Below, piece by piece: positions 50,689 through 59,690 of a stretch of DNA of 64,000 bases. Origin of the DNA: Stutzerimonas stutzeri (GTDB lineage Bacteria > Pseudomonadota > Gammaproteobacteria > Pseudomonadales > Pseudomonadaceae); assembly GCF_013522825.1 (NCBI RefSeq), contig NZ_JAAMQZ010000007.1, positions 83,254 through 147,253 on the forward strand, given 5' to 3'. A program made the translations under genes and the position numbers. The notes beneath the pieces were generated by a model. That model did not search any database. It saw nothing but the letters and a program-made list of their open reading frames with translations, and had not been told where the DNA came from. The number at the start of each line of letters is the position of its first letter. Within the stretch, counting starts at the first letter, position 1.

Positions 50689-51063
50689 AGGGAAACTCTG
50701 AAAAAGACTTTCTGATTTGGCAAAATACCGCGACCCCACCCACCGAGTTTCCCGATGAAGCAGATGACCTTCGCCGACGCCGAGTACGCTGGCAAGCGCA
50801 AGCAAACCCGCAAGGAGTTGTTCCTGATCGAGATGGATCGGGTGGTGCCGTGGAAGGGCTTGATTGCTTTGATCGAGCCACATTATCCGAAGGGTGAAGG
50901 TGGCCGTCCGGCCTACCCGTTGATGGCGATGCTGCGTGTGCATCTGCTGCAGAACTGGTTCGGCTACAGCGATCCAGCGATGGAGGAAGCGCTGTACGAA
51001 ACCACGATCCTGCGCCAGTTTGCCGGGCTGAACCTGGAGCGCATCCCCGACGAAACCACGGGG
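50689..51063 (+). mobile_element. Truncated IS5-family insertion sequence (left end and transposase start)
   Basis: The left end begins near GGGAAACTCTGAAAAAG, preceded by a CCTA flank of the kind targeted by IS5-type elements. The transposase frame opens at 50755 and gives about 102 residues: MKQMTFADAEYAGKRKQTRK, then EMDRVVPWKGLIALIEPHYP, GGRPAYPLMAMLRVHLLQNWF, LRQFAGLNLERIPDETT. This is the IS5 N-terminal helix-turn-helix/DUF772 region. After residue 102 homology stops and a different sequence begins, so the DDE catalytic domain is missing. The frame continues in frame into the following pseudogene. Confidence 0.82.
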
Positions 51064-51156
51064 TGCTGCTGGTCCGCAAGTGACCCGCTGCGATTGAACG
51101 CCGGCGGCCAACCGGCGCTCACATCCGTAACCCTCACGGATTACGGAGGCACACGC

Positions 51157-51757
51157 ATGCTGGTATTCGAGTCGATCTACACCGAAGGTCTGGCGCAGAT
51201 TTCCTATCTGGTGGGCGACAGCAAGGCCGCCGTCGCCGCGGTGATCGATCCGCGGCGCGACGTCGAGGTCTACCTCGACCTGGCGCGCGACAAGGGCCTG
51301 CGCATCGCCTATGCCATCGAGACGCACATCCACGCCTACTTCGTTTCCGGCGCCCAGGCGCTGGCCGAACGCTGCGGCGCCGAGATCATCGGCGGACTAC
51401 GCCTTCGGGCTGCGTCAGGTGGACGACGGCGAGGTGCTGGAACTGGGTCAGGTCAGCCTGGAAGTGCTGCACTCGCCAGGCCACACCCCCGAGCACATCT
51501 CGCTGCTGCTACGTGACAGCCAGCAGGGCGAAGCGCCCTTCGCGCTGTTCACCGGCGATACGCTGTTCAACCTCGACGTCGGCCGCCCCGACCTGCTCGG
51601 CGAGGACAGCACCAAGCAGCTGGCAGCGCAGCTCTACGCCACGCTGTTCACCCGCTACCTGCCGCTCGGCGAACGCATCGAGATCTACCCCTGCCACGGC
51701 GCCGGCTCGGCCTGCGGCAAATCCATCGGTGACCGTCGCCACTCCACCCTCGGCAAA
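51157..51757 (+). pseudogene. Metallo-beta-lactamase-fold hydrolase (persulfide dioxygenase/glyoxalase II-like), broken
   Basis: The original start appears to be the ATG after TTACGGAGGCACACGC. The first part reads MLVFESIYTEGLAQISYLVGD, then AAVIDPRRDVEVYLDLA and IETHIHAYFVSGA. The family has HxHxD (HIHADF) here, so the metal ligand Asp is replaced by Tyr. Near 51,395 a frameshift moves the coding frame to DYAFGLRQVDDGEVLELGQVSLEVLHSPGHTPEHISLLL, FTGDTLFNLDVGRPDLL and CHGAGSACGKSIGDRRHSTLG, where homology ends. A rhodanese-type C-terminus, common in the family, is absent. A dead remnant linked to the IS5 end. Confidence 0.8.
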
Positions 51758-51857
51758 TGGCCAATCGCTTTTTCCACCGGCCAGAGGCACAGGTACTGCC
51801 GGATAAGGCTGCGCCGTTATCCACCCTACGCCCCGTCGATCACCCGATGCGCAGGGT

Positions 51858-51880
51858 GGAAAACGGCCAGCGGCCTTTCC
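51858..51880 (-). terminator. Hairpin downstream of the cytochrome b-reductase fusion gene
   Basis: GGAAA..GGCC and GGCC..TTTCC pair around a short loop, seven bases beyond the stop of the minus-strand gene. Modest stem, no long T-run. Confidence 0.45.
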
Positions 51881-51886
51881 CACACG

Positions 51887-53497
51887 TCAGTATTCGACTT
51901 GCAGTTCGGCGCTGCGCGGTTCGGCTTGGCAGGCCAGCGCCCAGCCCTGACGCACCTCGCTTTCGCTCAGCACCTGGTTGCTGCGCATGCTCACGCTGCC
52001 CTCCACCACCCGGCACTTGCAGGCGGCGCAGACACCCGAGCGGCACGCGCTCGGCGGTTGCAGGCCAGCCTGTTCCATGGCCTCCAGCAGCACCTCGCCG
52101 CGCGGCACGTCCAGCTCGTGACGGCGACCGTCGAGCGCGACCCGCAGGCGGCTGCGGCGCCCGCCCGGTGCGGCCGTCGGCGCTGCGGCGGCAAAGCGTT
52201 CCAGATGGATACGCGCCGCATCCACACCCCGCTCGCCCAGCGCGGCACCCGCGGCATCCATGAACGGTTGCGGCCCGCAGATGAAGGCGTCGGCGGCTGA
52301 CCAGTCAGCGATCTTCGTGGCAATCGCCGGGCCGCTCGGCACACCCTGCTCGGCATCGAGCCAGATGCGCAGCTGCAGGCGATCGGGGTAACGCGCAGAC
52401 CACTCGGCCAGCTCCTCGGCAAAGATCAGCGAGGCGGCATCGCGGCTGGCATAGAACAGCCGTACCTGCCCGCTGCCCTCGACCAGCGCCGCCTGCAGGA
52501 TCGCCATCAGCGGCGTGATACCGCTGCCGGCGCCGAGCAGCAGCAGATCGTCATCCAGGTTGCGCGGCACGAACACGCCGGCCGGCGGCAGCGCCTCGAT
52601 GCAATCGCCGGCCTGCAGGTTGTCCAGCAGCCAGTTCGACGCGCGGCCGCCGGGCACCCGCTTGATGGTGATGCGCAGCGCGCCATCCGCCTGCGGTCGC
52701 TGCGACAGCGAGTAGCAGCGCAGCAGCGCCGGCTCGGCAGCGGGCACCTTCAGCGTGAGGAACTGCCCCGGCTGCGCGGCAAAGCGTGCGCGCTGGGCGG
52801 CCGGCACCTGCAGGGTGAACGAGCAGCTGTCGGCGGTTTCGGCCTGGCGTGAGACGATGCGCAGACGGGTGAACTCCCCGGCGGCAGGCGCTGGCGCCGA
52901 TGCGAACGCGGTCGCGACCGACGTCGTTGCCGGTGTCGACGTCGAAGCCGAAGGTGCAGTCGAAGCCGGCCCCGCCTTGGGCACGCCGCGCAGCATCGGC
53001 CATACCGACTTGCGGCGGAACAGCAGCACATAGCCGACATGCAGGCCGATCAGCCACAGCCCCAGGTTGGCGAAGAACTCGTGCACCTCCTCGGCATCGC
53101 CCATCCAGCCGATGAAATCGATGTCGCTGGCAGCGCCGAAGACATCCGGCCCCACGCCCGGCAGGGCGGCCAGCACATCGCCGTTGTCGACCATACCCAG
53201 GCCGACCACGCTGGCAATGGCGAAACTGCCCAGCGCGCCGACCGTCAGCCACTTGCCGACGCTCGACAGGCCCGGCTTGCTCCGCTGGCCCTTCGGCGGC
53301 AGCAGCTGTGGGAAGCCGCGCAGGCGCAGCGGCACGATCAGCAGGCGCCACACCAACAGCGCCACCAGGCCGTAGCCCAGCCAGATATGCAGCGTCTCGG
53401 CGTCGTCACCGCTGAGGTAGGCGCCAAGAAAGAAACCGGCCAGCAGCCAGTGGAACAGACGGAAACGATTGAAAGCAGCCACGACGGCGATCCTCAT
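51887..53497 (-). CDS. Cytochrome b561 - ferredoxin reductase - [2Fe-2S] ferredoxin fusion protein
   Basis: A 536-residue fusion. Residues about 1-180 form a four-helix cytochrome b561-like domain with helix histidines (FHWLLAGFFLGAYL, TLHIWLGYGLVALLVWRLL, HEFFANLGLWLIGLHVGYVLLF). After a low-complexity Ala/Ser/Thr/Pro linker (about 185-215) comes an FNR-like FAD/NAD domain (LRCYSLSQRP, LLLGAGSGITPLMAIL, FICGPQPFMDAAG). The C-terminus is a plant-type ferredoxin (CRSGVCAACKC with a fourth Cys in ALACQAE). Electrons would pass NAD(P)H-FAD-[2Fe-2S]-heme b in the inner membrane. It is divergent from an SHP-like cytochrome and a diheme cytochrome c, its likely partners. Confidence 0.88.
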   Translation of the reverse strand: MRIAVVAAFNRFRLFHWLLAGFFLGAYLSGDDAETLHIWLGYGLVALLVWRLLIVPLRLRGFPQLLPPKGQRSKPGLSSVGKWLTVGALGSFAIASVVGLGMVDNGDVLAALPGVGPDVFGAASDIDFIGWMGDAEEVHEFFANLGLWLIGLHVGYVLLFRRKSVWPMLRGVPKAGPASTAPSASTSTPATTSVATAFASAPAPAAGEFTRLRIVSRQAETADSCSFTLQVPAAQRARFAAQPGQFLTLKVPAAEPALLRCYSLSQRPQADGALRITIKRVPGGRASNWLLDNLQAGDCIEALPPAGVFVPRNLDDDLLLLGAGSGITPLMAILQAALVEGSGQVRLFYASRDAASLIFAEELAEWSARYPDRLQLRIWLDAEQGVPSGPAIATKIADWSAADAFICGPQPFMDAAGAALGERGVDAARIHLERFAAAAPTAAPGGRRSRLRVALDGRRHELDVPRGEVLLEAMEQAGLQPPSACRSGVCAACKCRVVEGSVSMRSNQVLSESEVRQGWALACQAEPRSAELQVEY

Positions 53498-53622
53498 TGA
53501 ATGGATGCCGCCTTTGTATTCCTGCGAGCTGAAACGAAACTGAACGCCGCCAGCCGCTGCGGTTCAGCTTGGCGTAAGGCGGCGCGCCTAGGCTGCACTC
53601 ATTCCCAACCGGAGAGCGCACC

Positions 53623-54030
53623 ATGAAAGCCCGCTGGATCATCCTCCTGTCCTGCTGCCTGAGCCTGCCCGCCCTGGCCGAAACCGAACACCCACTGCTG
53701 CCCGGCTACGCCGCCCAGGCGCGTCAGGAGAATCCGAACTTCGCCGGTTTCTCCGCCGAGCGCGGCAAGGCGCTGTACTTCGCCGAGGAGCAGCGCAATG
53801 GCAAGACCATGAGCTGCACCACCTGCCACACCGCCGACCCGCGTCAGCCCGGCAAGACGCCGGCGCATCGCAAGGTCGATCCGCTGGCGCCGGCAGCCAA
53901 CCCCGAGCGCTTCACCGACCTGAAGAAGGTCGAGAAATGGTTCCGCCGCAACTGCGACGACGTCTACGCCCGTGAATGCACCGCGCAGGAAAAAGGTGAC
54001 TTCATCAGCTGGATCGACAGCATCAGATAA
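53623..54030 (+). CDS. SHP-like monoheme cytochrome c (DUF1924)
   Basis: A 135-residue protein with a signal peptide (about 1-19, ending ALA). One heme c site, CTTCH at residues 65-69, lies in the DUF1924 context ERGKALYFAEEQRNGKTMSCTTCHTADPR, followed by GKTPAHRKVDPLAP and a WFRRNCDDVYARECT stretch with two cysteines able to form a disulfide and Asn110 as a possible distal ligand. This is the layout of the sphaeroides heme protein (SHP), which binds oxygen and NO and is reduced by a diheme cytochrome. CGGAGAGCGCACC precedes the ATG. Ligand role is by analogy. Confidence 0.87.
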   Translation: MKARWIILLSCCLSLPALAETEHPLLPGYAAQARQENPNFAGFSAERGKALYFAEEQRNGKTMSCTTCHTADPRQPGKTPAHRKVDPLAPAANPERFTDLKKVEKWFRRNCDDVYARECTAQEKGDFISWIDSIR

Positions 54031-54040
54031 GGAGCCTGCC

Positions 54041-54565
54041 ATGAAGATCGCACCCCTCGCTGCCGTCGCCGGGCTGGGCCTGACCCTGGTACTGGCCGGC
54101 CTCAGCTTCGCCGATGACGACGACCATCGAGAGCGCAAGGGCTACAAGCGGCCCAAGCGCCTGACGGTACCCAGCGACGCACCGCTGGTGTGGAAGGAAG
54201 AATGCGCGGCCTGCCACATGCTCTATTCTCCCGGCCTGCTGCCTGCCGATGCCTGGCGCGAGCAGATGCGCACCCTGGGCGATCACTACGGCAGCAACGC
54301 GTCGCTGGACCCGGTGCAGGAAAAGGAAATCCTCGACTTCCTGGTCCGCGCCTCGGCCGCCAACCGCCTACCGGTGGAGCCGTCACCCACCGCCGGCGAG
54401 CCGCCACGCATCAGCCAGACGCGCTGGTTCGAGCACAAACACGACGAGCTCAGCGAAGCCAAGTTCGCCCGCGAGTCGGTCGGCGGCCGCTTCAACTGCG
54501 TGGCCTGCCATCGCGACGCGGAAAAAGGCGACTTCGACGAGGACCGGGTGAAGATTCCGCGCTGA
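54041..54565 (+). CDS. Periplasmic diheme cytochrome c (DHC-like)
   Basis: A 174-residue protein with signal peptide (about 1-24) and two heme motifs: CAACH at 55-59 and CVACH at 153-157. The separation and the C-terminal position of the second heme fit the DHC that reduces SHP in Rhodobacter. It starts 10 bases after the SHP gene with AAGGAGCCTGCC before the ATG, so the two are an operon. Together with the membrane cytochrome b-reductase across the intergenic region they form a plausible electron chain to SHP. Confidence 0.87.
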   Translation: MKIAPLAAVAGLGLTLVLAGLSFADDDDHRERKGYKRPKRLTVPSDAPLVWKEECAACHMLYSPGLLPADAWREQMRTLGDHYGSNASLDPVQEKEILDFLVRASAANRLPVEPSPTAGEPPRISQTRWFEHKHDELSEAKFARESVGGRFNCVACHRDAEKGDFDEDRVKIPR

Positions 54566-54715
54566 GACAAAAATAGCCGGAACATTTCGCCAACCGTTGC
54601 GTTATATCCCTGCGGCAACCCGGCCGGCAGCGCACGGGCACCGGTAAAAACCGAGGCGTTGGCAACGCAGCAGGTTTTAGCGGCGCCCTGCGCGGTCAAC
54701 CCAGACGAGCGCTTA

Positions 54716-55276
54716 ATGAACGACAGCGAACAGGACCTCATCCAGCAGGCCGCGCGTGGTGATCGCCAGGCGTTCGGCACGCTAGTGCGCGTCCATCAGG
54801 CGCGGGTCTTCCACTTCCTCCGTCGCCTGCTCGGCAGCGCCGACGAGGCCGCTGACCTGACTCAGGAAACGTTCATCCGCGCCTTCCAGGCGCTGCCCAG
54901 ATGGCGCCCGGAAGCACGCTTGCAGACCTGGTTGCTGCAGATCGCACGCAATGCCGCGCTGGATACGCTGCGCCAGCGGCAACGCTACGTCGACGTGGCG
55001 CCGGAGGAACTGGCCGAGCCGGTCGATCCAGCGCCATCGCCGCTGAGCCGACTGCAGGCCGGTCGCGATCTGGCATTGCTGGAACGCTTGCTAGCCCGCC
55101 TGCCCCACGAACAGCGCGAGATCCTGCTGCTGCGCGAGGTGGAGGGGCTGGCCTACGACGAACTGGCCGCCACGCTGCAGCTCGCCGCCGGCACCGTCAA
55201 GTCGCGCCTGGCACGCGCCCGCGAGGCGCTGCTGCACGGCTATCGCCAGGCCAACGGAGGCACCCTCGATGACTGA
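54716..55276 (+). CDS. ECF-type RNA polymerase sigma factor
   Basis: A 186-residue sigma-70 family protein: region 2 (residues about 8-75) with FGTLVRVHQARVFHFLRRLLGSADEAADLTQETFIRAFQAL, and region 4 (about 125-178) with LLARLPHEQREILLLREVEGLAYDELAATLQLAAGTVKSRLARAREALL. The start MNDSEQDLIQ is chosen on region 2 spacing; an upstream in-frame start adds 19 residues that do not fit. It is followed by its zinc-finger anti-sigma gene (8-base overlap). Regulon is unknown, but the neighbouring cytochromes and metal-sensor-like protein are candidates. Confidence 0.92.
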   Translation: MNDSEQDLIQQAARGDRQAFGTLVRVHQARVFHFLRRLLGSADEAADLTQETFIRAFQALPRWRPEARLQTWLLQIARNAALDTLRQRQRYVDVAPEELAEPVDPAPSPLSRLQAGRDLALLERLLARLPHEQREILLLREVEGLAYDELAATLQLAAGTVKSRLARAREALLHGYRQANGGTLDD

Positions 55277-55697
55277 GCATCTGGACATGGCGATCCTGTC
55301 CGCCTACCTCGACAACGAACTCGACGCCGCCGCACAGCGCCACGCCGCCGCCCACCTGGCGGGTTGTCCGCAGTGTCGCGCCACCCTGGCCGAACTCGAC
55401 GGGCTCGGCCAGGGCTTGCGTGCGCTGGCCTGCCCGGAGTTGCCGGCCGAGTTGCAGGCGCGTCTGCAGCGGCCCTTCGCGCCGCCGCCCGTGCGCAGCT
55501 GGTGGGCCCGGCACTGGGCGCAGGGTATCGGCGCCGCGGCGTCGGTCCTGCTCGGCCTGCTGCTCGGCTATGCCCTGCCCGGCCAGCCGCCGGGCAGCTC
55601 ACCCAGCCACGACCTGCTCGCCGTCCTCGGCAGCACCCCACCCGGCGCGCTCTGCGCGCGCCCCGAATTCTGCTACCTGAAGGTAAACCTGAAATGA
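55269..55697 (+). CDS. Zinc-finger anti-sigma factor
   Basis: A 142-residue inner-membrane protein overlapping the sigma gene. The N-terminus carries the ZAS/zf-HC2 motif HAAAHLAGCPQCRATLAEL (HxxxxxxxCxxC; about residues 27-45), and a single helix GIGAAASVLLGLLLGYAL lies near residue 90-107, with a short periplasmic tail rich in Pro and Ser. It would hold the ECF sigma factor at the membrane. Stop and next start overlap (ATGA), so sigma, anti-sigma and sensor form one operon. Confidence 0.88.
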   Translation: MTEHLDMAILSAYLDNELDAAAQRHAAAHLAGCPQCRATLAELDGLGQGLRALACPELPAELQARLQRPFAPPPVRSWWARHWAQGIGAAASVLLGLLLGYALPGQPPGSSPSHDLLAVLGSTPPGALCARPEFCYLKVNLK

Positions 55698-56158
55698 GCA
55701 ACACCACCCTGCGCAATGCCCTGGTCCTGTCCGTGCTGGTCAACGTCGGCGTGCTCGCCGGCCTTGGCTGGCAGAAACTCAGTCGCGATGGCCTGCCGAT
55801 GCCCTCCGGCGCACCGACCGAGCTGTCGCGCGAGCTGCAACTGAGCGCCAGCCAGCTGCAGCGCTGGCACGATGCCGAGGCGCCGTTCCTGGCCTACCTG
55901 CGCGCCTCCAACGCCAGCCTCGGCGAACACCGCAACCGGCTGATCGAGGCGATCTTCGCCGAACAGGTGGACCGCACGGTGATCGACGCCGAGCAGGCGA
56001 AGATCGCCGAACTGCAGAACGAACAGCAGCGCCTGCTCATCGACCAGCTGCTGCAGGAGCGCGAGATCCTCGAACCGCAGCAGCGCGCGCGGCTCGCCCA
56101 GGTGCTCACGCAGCAGTCGTTCGGCGCCGACAGCATCGAGCAATTGCACCGCAAATGA
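55694..56158 (+). CDS. Periplasmic heavy-metal-sensor-like (CnrX/Spy-type) protein
   Basis: A 154-residue membrane-anchored protein with one N-terminal helix (LRNALVLSVLVNVGVLAGLGW) and a periplasmic four-helix-hairpin rich in Glu/Gln/Arg (LSRELQLSASQLQRWHDAEAPFLAYLRASNASLGEHRNRLIEAIF... LIDQLLQEREILEPQQRARLAQVL). This is the fold pattern of the CnrX/ZraP/CpxP group. With sigma and anti-sigma upstream it mirrors CnrYXH-type metal-responsive signalling. Metal ligands are not obvious: one His in RWHDAEAP and one in GEHRNR. Confidence 0.8.
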   Translation: MSNTTLRNALVLSVLVNVGVLAGLGWQKLSRDGLPMPSGAPTELSRELQLSASQLQRWHDAEAPFLAYLRASNASLGEHRNRLIEAIFAEQVDRTVIDAEQAKIAELQNEQQRLLIDQLLQEREILEPQQRARLAQVLTQQSFGADSIEQLHRK

Positions 56159-56250
56159 CGGATTGCACGGCGCGATGGAACAAAACCGTCGCGCCTGCGT
56201 TAGAACATCAGGAGCCGCACTTCGCCGGCTCGCTCAATGGAGTTCTATCG

Positions 56251-56733
56251 ATGATCCGCAAACCTTACGCTCTCGCCCTCGCCATCATCCTCGCCGGCAC
56301 CCTCGGCCACGCCGGCACCAGCCTCGCCGCCACCAGCCATGACCACGGCCACGGCGAAGGCGCGCCGGCGCTGCAACTCGATGCCGGCAAGCGCTGGGCC
56401 ACCGACGCGCCGCTGCGCCAGGCAATGGGCACCATCAACAACGATATGCGCCAGGCGCTGCCGGCGATCCACGAAGACCGTCTGCCCGCCGCCCGCTACG
56501 GCGAACTGGCCGAGACGGTGCGCGGCCAGGTCGCCTACATGGTGGAGAACTGCAAGCTGAGCGCCGAGGCCGACGCGCAGCTGCACCTGATCATCGCCCA
56601 GCTGCTCGCCGGTGCCGACGCCATGAGCGGCGCCCCGGCCGGTCAGCGCGACGGCGCGGTGACGGTGGTCGGCGCGCTGGGCGACTACGCCACTTACTTC
56701 GCCGACGACAGCTTCAAGCCGCTGGAACACTGA
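56251..56733 (+). CDS. DnrO-like secreted protein
   Basis: A 160-residue protein with signal peptide (about 1-27, ending SLA) and a His-rich mature N-terminus (SHDHGHGEG) that could bind metal. The rest (AGKRWATDAPLRQAMGTINNDMRQALPAIHEDRLPAARYGELAETVRGQVAYMVENCKL) is helical and resembles DnrO-type proteins found with nitrite/nitric-oxide or copper genes. The start is chosen by the signal peptide; an earlier in-frame start lies at the end of the previous gene. It follows the sigma-factor operon by about 90 bases. Confidence 0.65.
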   Translation: MIRKPYALALAIILAGTLGHAGTSLAATSHDHGHGEGAPALQLDAGKRWATDAPLRQAMGTINNDMRQALPAIHEDRLPAARYGELAETVRGQVAYMVENCKLSAEADAQLHLIIAQLLAGADAMSGAPAGQRDGAVTVVGALGDYATYFADDSFKPLEH

Positions 56734-56746
56734 TCGACCGCCGCGC

Positions 56747-58511
56747 TCAACCCTTGTCCGGCCGTGCCGGCGGGGCCGCTTTCACCGCGAGCGGCACCTC
56801 GGCGGCCACCGCTTCCGACTCGCCCTCGCCGCTGCGATCTCCGCTGGTGTTGGCCAGCAGGCTGGCGGTGGCGGTCTGCAGGTAGGCGTGCAGCTGGCGC
56901 AGCAGCTGCGGCTGATCCTCGGCAGCGGCGATCCGCTCGCCAGCCGGTTCACCGCCCAGGCGATAGCGATACAGCCGCGCCGGCTGCTCCTTGGGCTGTA
57001 CCAGCACCCGATCACCGCGGATCAGCGCCACGGTCTGGTCGCTGCCCGACGGCTTGACGATGCCGAAACCCGGATCGTCCGCCGGCAGGCTGAGCAAATC
57101 GCGGCCCCAGCATTGATGACGCACCTCGCCACCGAGGCGGCCCATGATGGTCGGCACCACGTCCACCTGCGTACCGACCACCTCGCGACGGCTGCCGAAA
57201 CGCTCGGTGACGCCCGGGGCGATCAGCAGCAGCGGCACGTGGAAGCGCAGCAGGTCCATCTCGGTGACTTCCTCCGGCGCGCCGAAACCGTGGTCGCCGA
57301 CCACCACGAACAAGGTCTGCTTGAACCAAGGCTGGTTACGCACCTTGTCGAAGAACTGCCCCAGCGCCCAGTCCGAATAACGCATCGCCGTCAGATGCTG
57401 ATCCAGCGCGCCATGCCCCTCGACAGCAGCGACCGGCAACTGCTCGGGCAGCGCATACGGCGTGTGGTTGGACAGCGTCTGCAGCAGCGCATAGAACGGC
57501 GCGCCGTTATCCAGCTTGCCCAGCTCCTCGGCGGCGCGGGTGAACATGTCCTGGTCGGAAACGCCCCAGGTCGGGTCGGAAACCACCGGATTCACGTAGT
57601 CGTTGCGGCCGACGAAGCGCTTCATGCCCTGGTTGCCGAAGAACCCCGCCTGGTTGTCCCAGGCGAAATCGCCGTTGTAGACGTAAACGTCGTCGAACGC
57701 CCGCGCACCGAGCAGCTGCGGCAGGCCGGAGAAGCGATGGCCGCCTTCGGGCGTCTGCATCAGGTACTCGAAGCCCGGCAGGTTGGGAAAGCAGGCCATG
57801 CTGGCGAACATGCCCTGGTGGGTGTGGGTGCCGTTGGCGAAGAAGCGCTCGAACAACAGCCCCTCGCCGGCCAGGCGGTCGAAGTTCGGCGTGATGCCGT
57901 CGGCACTGCCGAGCGCGCCGACATAGCGGCCGGCGAAGCTCTCCATGAGGATCACCACCACGTTGCGCACCGCCAGCTGGCCGTCCGCCGGCGGCTGGAA
58001 GTCACGGCGCACCGGCGCCAGCTCGGCGTCCACCAGCCGGTCGTTGGCGGTCAGCAGCAGCTCGCGGGCGATCGCCTGCGCATCCGCAACCGGCAGTGTC
58101 GCCTTCCAGCTGTTGTCGCGATGGCTCGAGAAGCGGTTGCGCGCCGCATCGTAGAGCGACAGCGTGGCGTTCTGCCCGAGGTGGTTGGCGAAGGTCGAGG
58201 CGGTGGTGAAGGCATCGCCCCAGCGCAGCGGCGGGCCCTGACGCAGCGTGCCGCGCGCGGCCACCACGCTGACCACCAGCAACACGCCGAACACCGCGAA
58301 CCGCGCCGGCCAGCTCGCGCCGCGGCGGGCCGGCGCGCTCGCCAGGCTCACCGGAGCGGCGCGGGTGCGGCGCTCCAGCCAGCCGAACAGCGCGAACAGC
58401 GCGGCGCTCGCCGCGAGCCAGGCGGCCAGCAGCCGCAGCACCGGGAAGCCGTGCCAGAGCATGCTCAGCACCGTCGCCGGGTCTTCCTGCAGGTACTGGT
58501 GTTGGCGCTGA
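56747..58511 (-). pseudogene. LTA-synthase-like phosphotransferase, N-terminus cut off by an IS21-type element
   Basis: The surviving about 588 codons contain the whole LtaS/sulfatase-fold domain: ILMESFAGRYVGALG, FANGTHTHQGMFASMACFPNLP with the nucleophilic Thr, SNHTPYALP, VVVGDHGFGAPEE. Upstream only two membrane helices remain (LRLLAAWLAASAALFALFGWL; FAVFGVLLVVSVVAA) where LtaS-like proteins have five. Homology stops at about 58,511, where the sequence changes into the IS end; the open frame continues into IS DNA. An internal ATG at 58,462 could still give a truncated protein. In Gram-negatives such enzymes modify envelope glycans with phosphate-linked groups. Confidence 0.8.
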
Positions 58512-59120
58512 TGGAAAATTGACCCACCCTGCCGATTGAAATTTGACCCAGGGCGGATTGCTGATTTTGTTACCAGCAACTGTGGATAAGTCTACCAGCG
58601 CAGCTGCTGTTGCCCCCACTCCTTCGCTAGCCCAGTTCAGTTGTTTAAGACCTGCCACACGCAGCCATGTAGCAGGCCGTCGTCGCCATGAAATCAGAAC
58701 GGCTCATCGTCCTCCGGTTCTTGGCCGCCCTTACGCTTTCGCTCCCGTGATTTGATCTTGGCCTGGGCCGCCAAGCTACTGTGTTGCAGGCGATAGGACT
58801 CGTTACCGGTTTCGACGATGTGGCAGTGGTGGGTCAGCCGATCCAGCAGGGCGGTGGTCATCTTGGCGTCGCCGAACACGCTCGACCATTCGGCGAAGCT
58901 CAGGTTGGTGGTGATCACCACGCTGGTGTGTTCGTACAGCTTGGACAGCAGGTGAAACAGCAACGCACCGCCAGCCTGGCTGAACGGCAGATAACCCAGT
59001 TCGTCGAGGATGACCAGATCCATGCGCAGCAGTGCCTGGGCGATCCGCCCGGCTTTGCCGTCGTGTTTTTCGCGCTCCAGCAGATTGACCAGATCGACCG
59101 TGGAGTAGAAGCGCACGCGC
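58512..59120 (-). mobile_element. IS21-family remnant
   Basis: The end near TGGAAAATTGACCC and a second subterminal GAAATTTGACCC is typical of IS21-type terminal multiple repeats. Next to it lies the 3' part of istB. The istA gene and the other end are missing: the element is cut at about 59,120 where an integrase fragment begins. Its insertion removed the 5' end of the LtaS-like gene. Confidence 0.78.
58694..59120 (-). pseudogene. istB: IstB-like ATPase, C-terminal remnant
   Basis: About 140 residues of the IS21 helper ATPase: [25 protein letters not shown], the Walker [41 protein letters not shown] and the typical C-terminal [19 protein letters not shown]. The Walker A region and helicase-type N-terminal domain are absent. 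The cut is at the junction with the integrase fragment, after which the sequence changes family. Not functional. Confidence 0.88.
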
Positions 59121-59337
59121 TTACTGAGCAACGTCGCACACACGGAGTTTGGTTAAGTCGCAGGCTCGAAGCTTGCTGTCGATGGCCAGATCGAAGAGAG
59201 CCAGATCCCGGGATCTTTCTGCAATTTGAAGCCTTACTCGGATGGCCCAGATATCTCTCAGTCGGAGTGGGGTTTTCTGCCCGACCAACTTACCTTTGTT
59301 CCAGGGCTGACGGCTACAGGTAGCAATGATGTTTCAT
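59121..59337 (-). pseudogene. Tyrosine-recombinase integrase, N-terminal remnant
   Basis: The minus strand reads PWNKGKLVGQKTPLRLRDI, WAIRVRLQIAERSRDLAL and [19 protein letters not shown], ending CDVAQ and a stop at the junction with the IstB remnant. This is the N-terminal SAM-like and first catalytic part (with the catalytic-Arg region SKLRACDL) of the same recombinase family whose C-terminal end lies at 45631-45980. The first codons carry small frameshifts: MKHH and LPVAV are in different frames. It is a relic, and its orientation fits one gene split by about 13 kb of inserted DNA. Confidence 0.85.
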
Positions 59338-59690
59338 GGCAAGTCCTCCACATGTGGGAGGGCAAGCATGGCTAGCCAGAGCAGTGGTCGCTAACCGGCC
59401 ACAAGCGGCCGCTGACAAAGCTCTCCTTCCGACCCGTAGCTATCGGTGGCCGCTCGCTGGGTAGACCCGGCACAAATCAGACACCAACGCATACCTAAGA
59501 AACCAGCGTCGATTCAAACAAGCGTCGCCACAGAAGCCTCGAAGAATGAATCGCTGGCTTACAGGCTGAGAACGCAGCTACGAGGTTCGATCTGGCAAAA
59601 GACTGGCTGCAGAGAAAGTGCTGGCGCCCTTACGCAAACGCTATGCAAATTCACCTCAGCGGCTGCTATGCCGGACCGCTCCGCCTCCTG
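59338..59690. other. Gene-free stretch with repeat copy 2
   Basis: About 350 bases. Positions 59387-59408 are the reverse complement (one mismatch) of 45580-45601. Otherwise no gene, IS end or operator can be supported. It forms the boundary between the ptx/cytochrome block and the methylase cassette. Confidence 0.4.
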
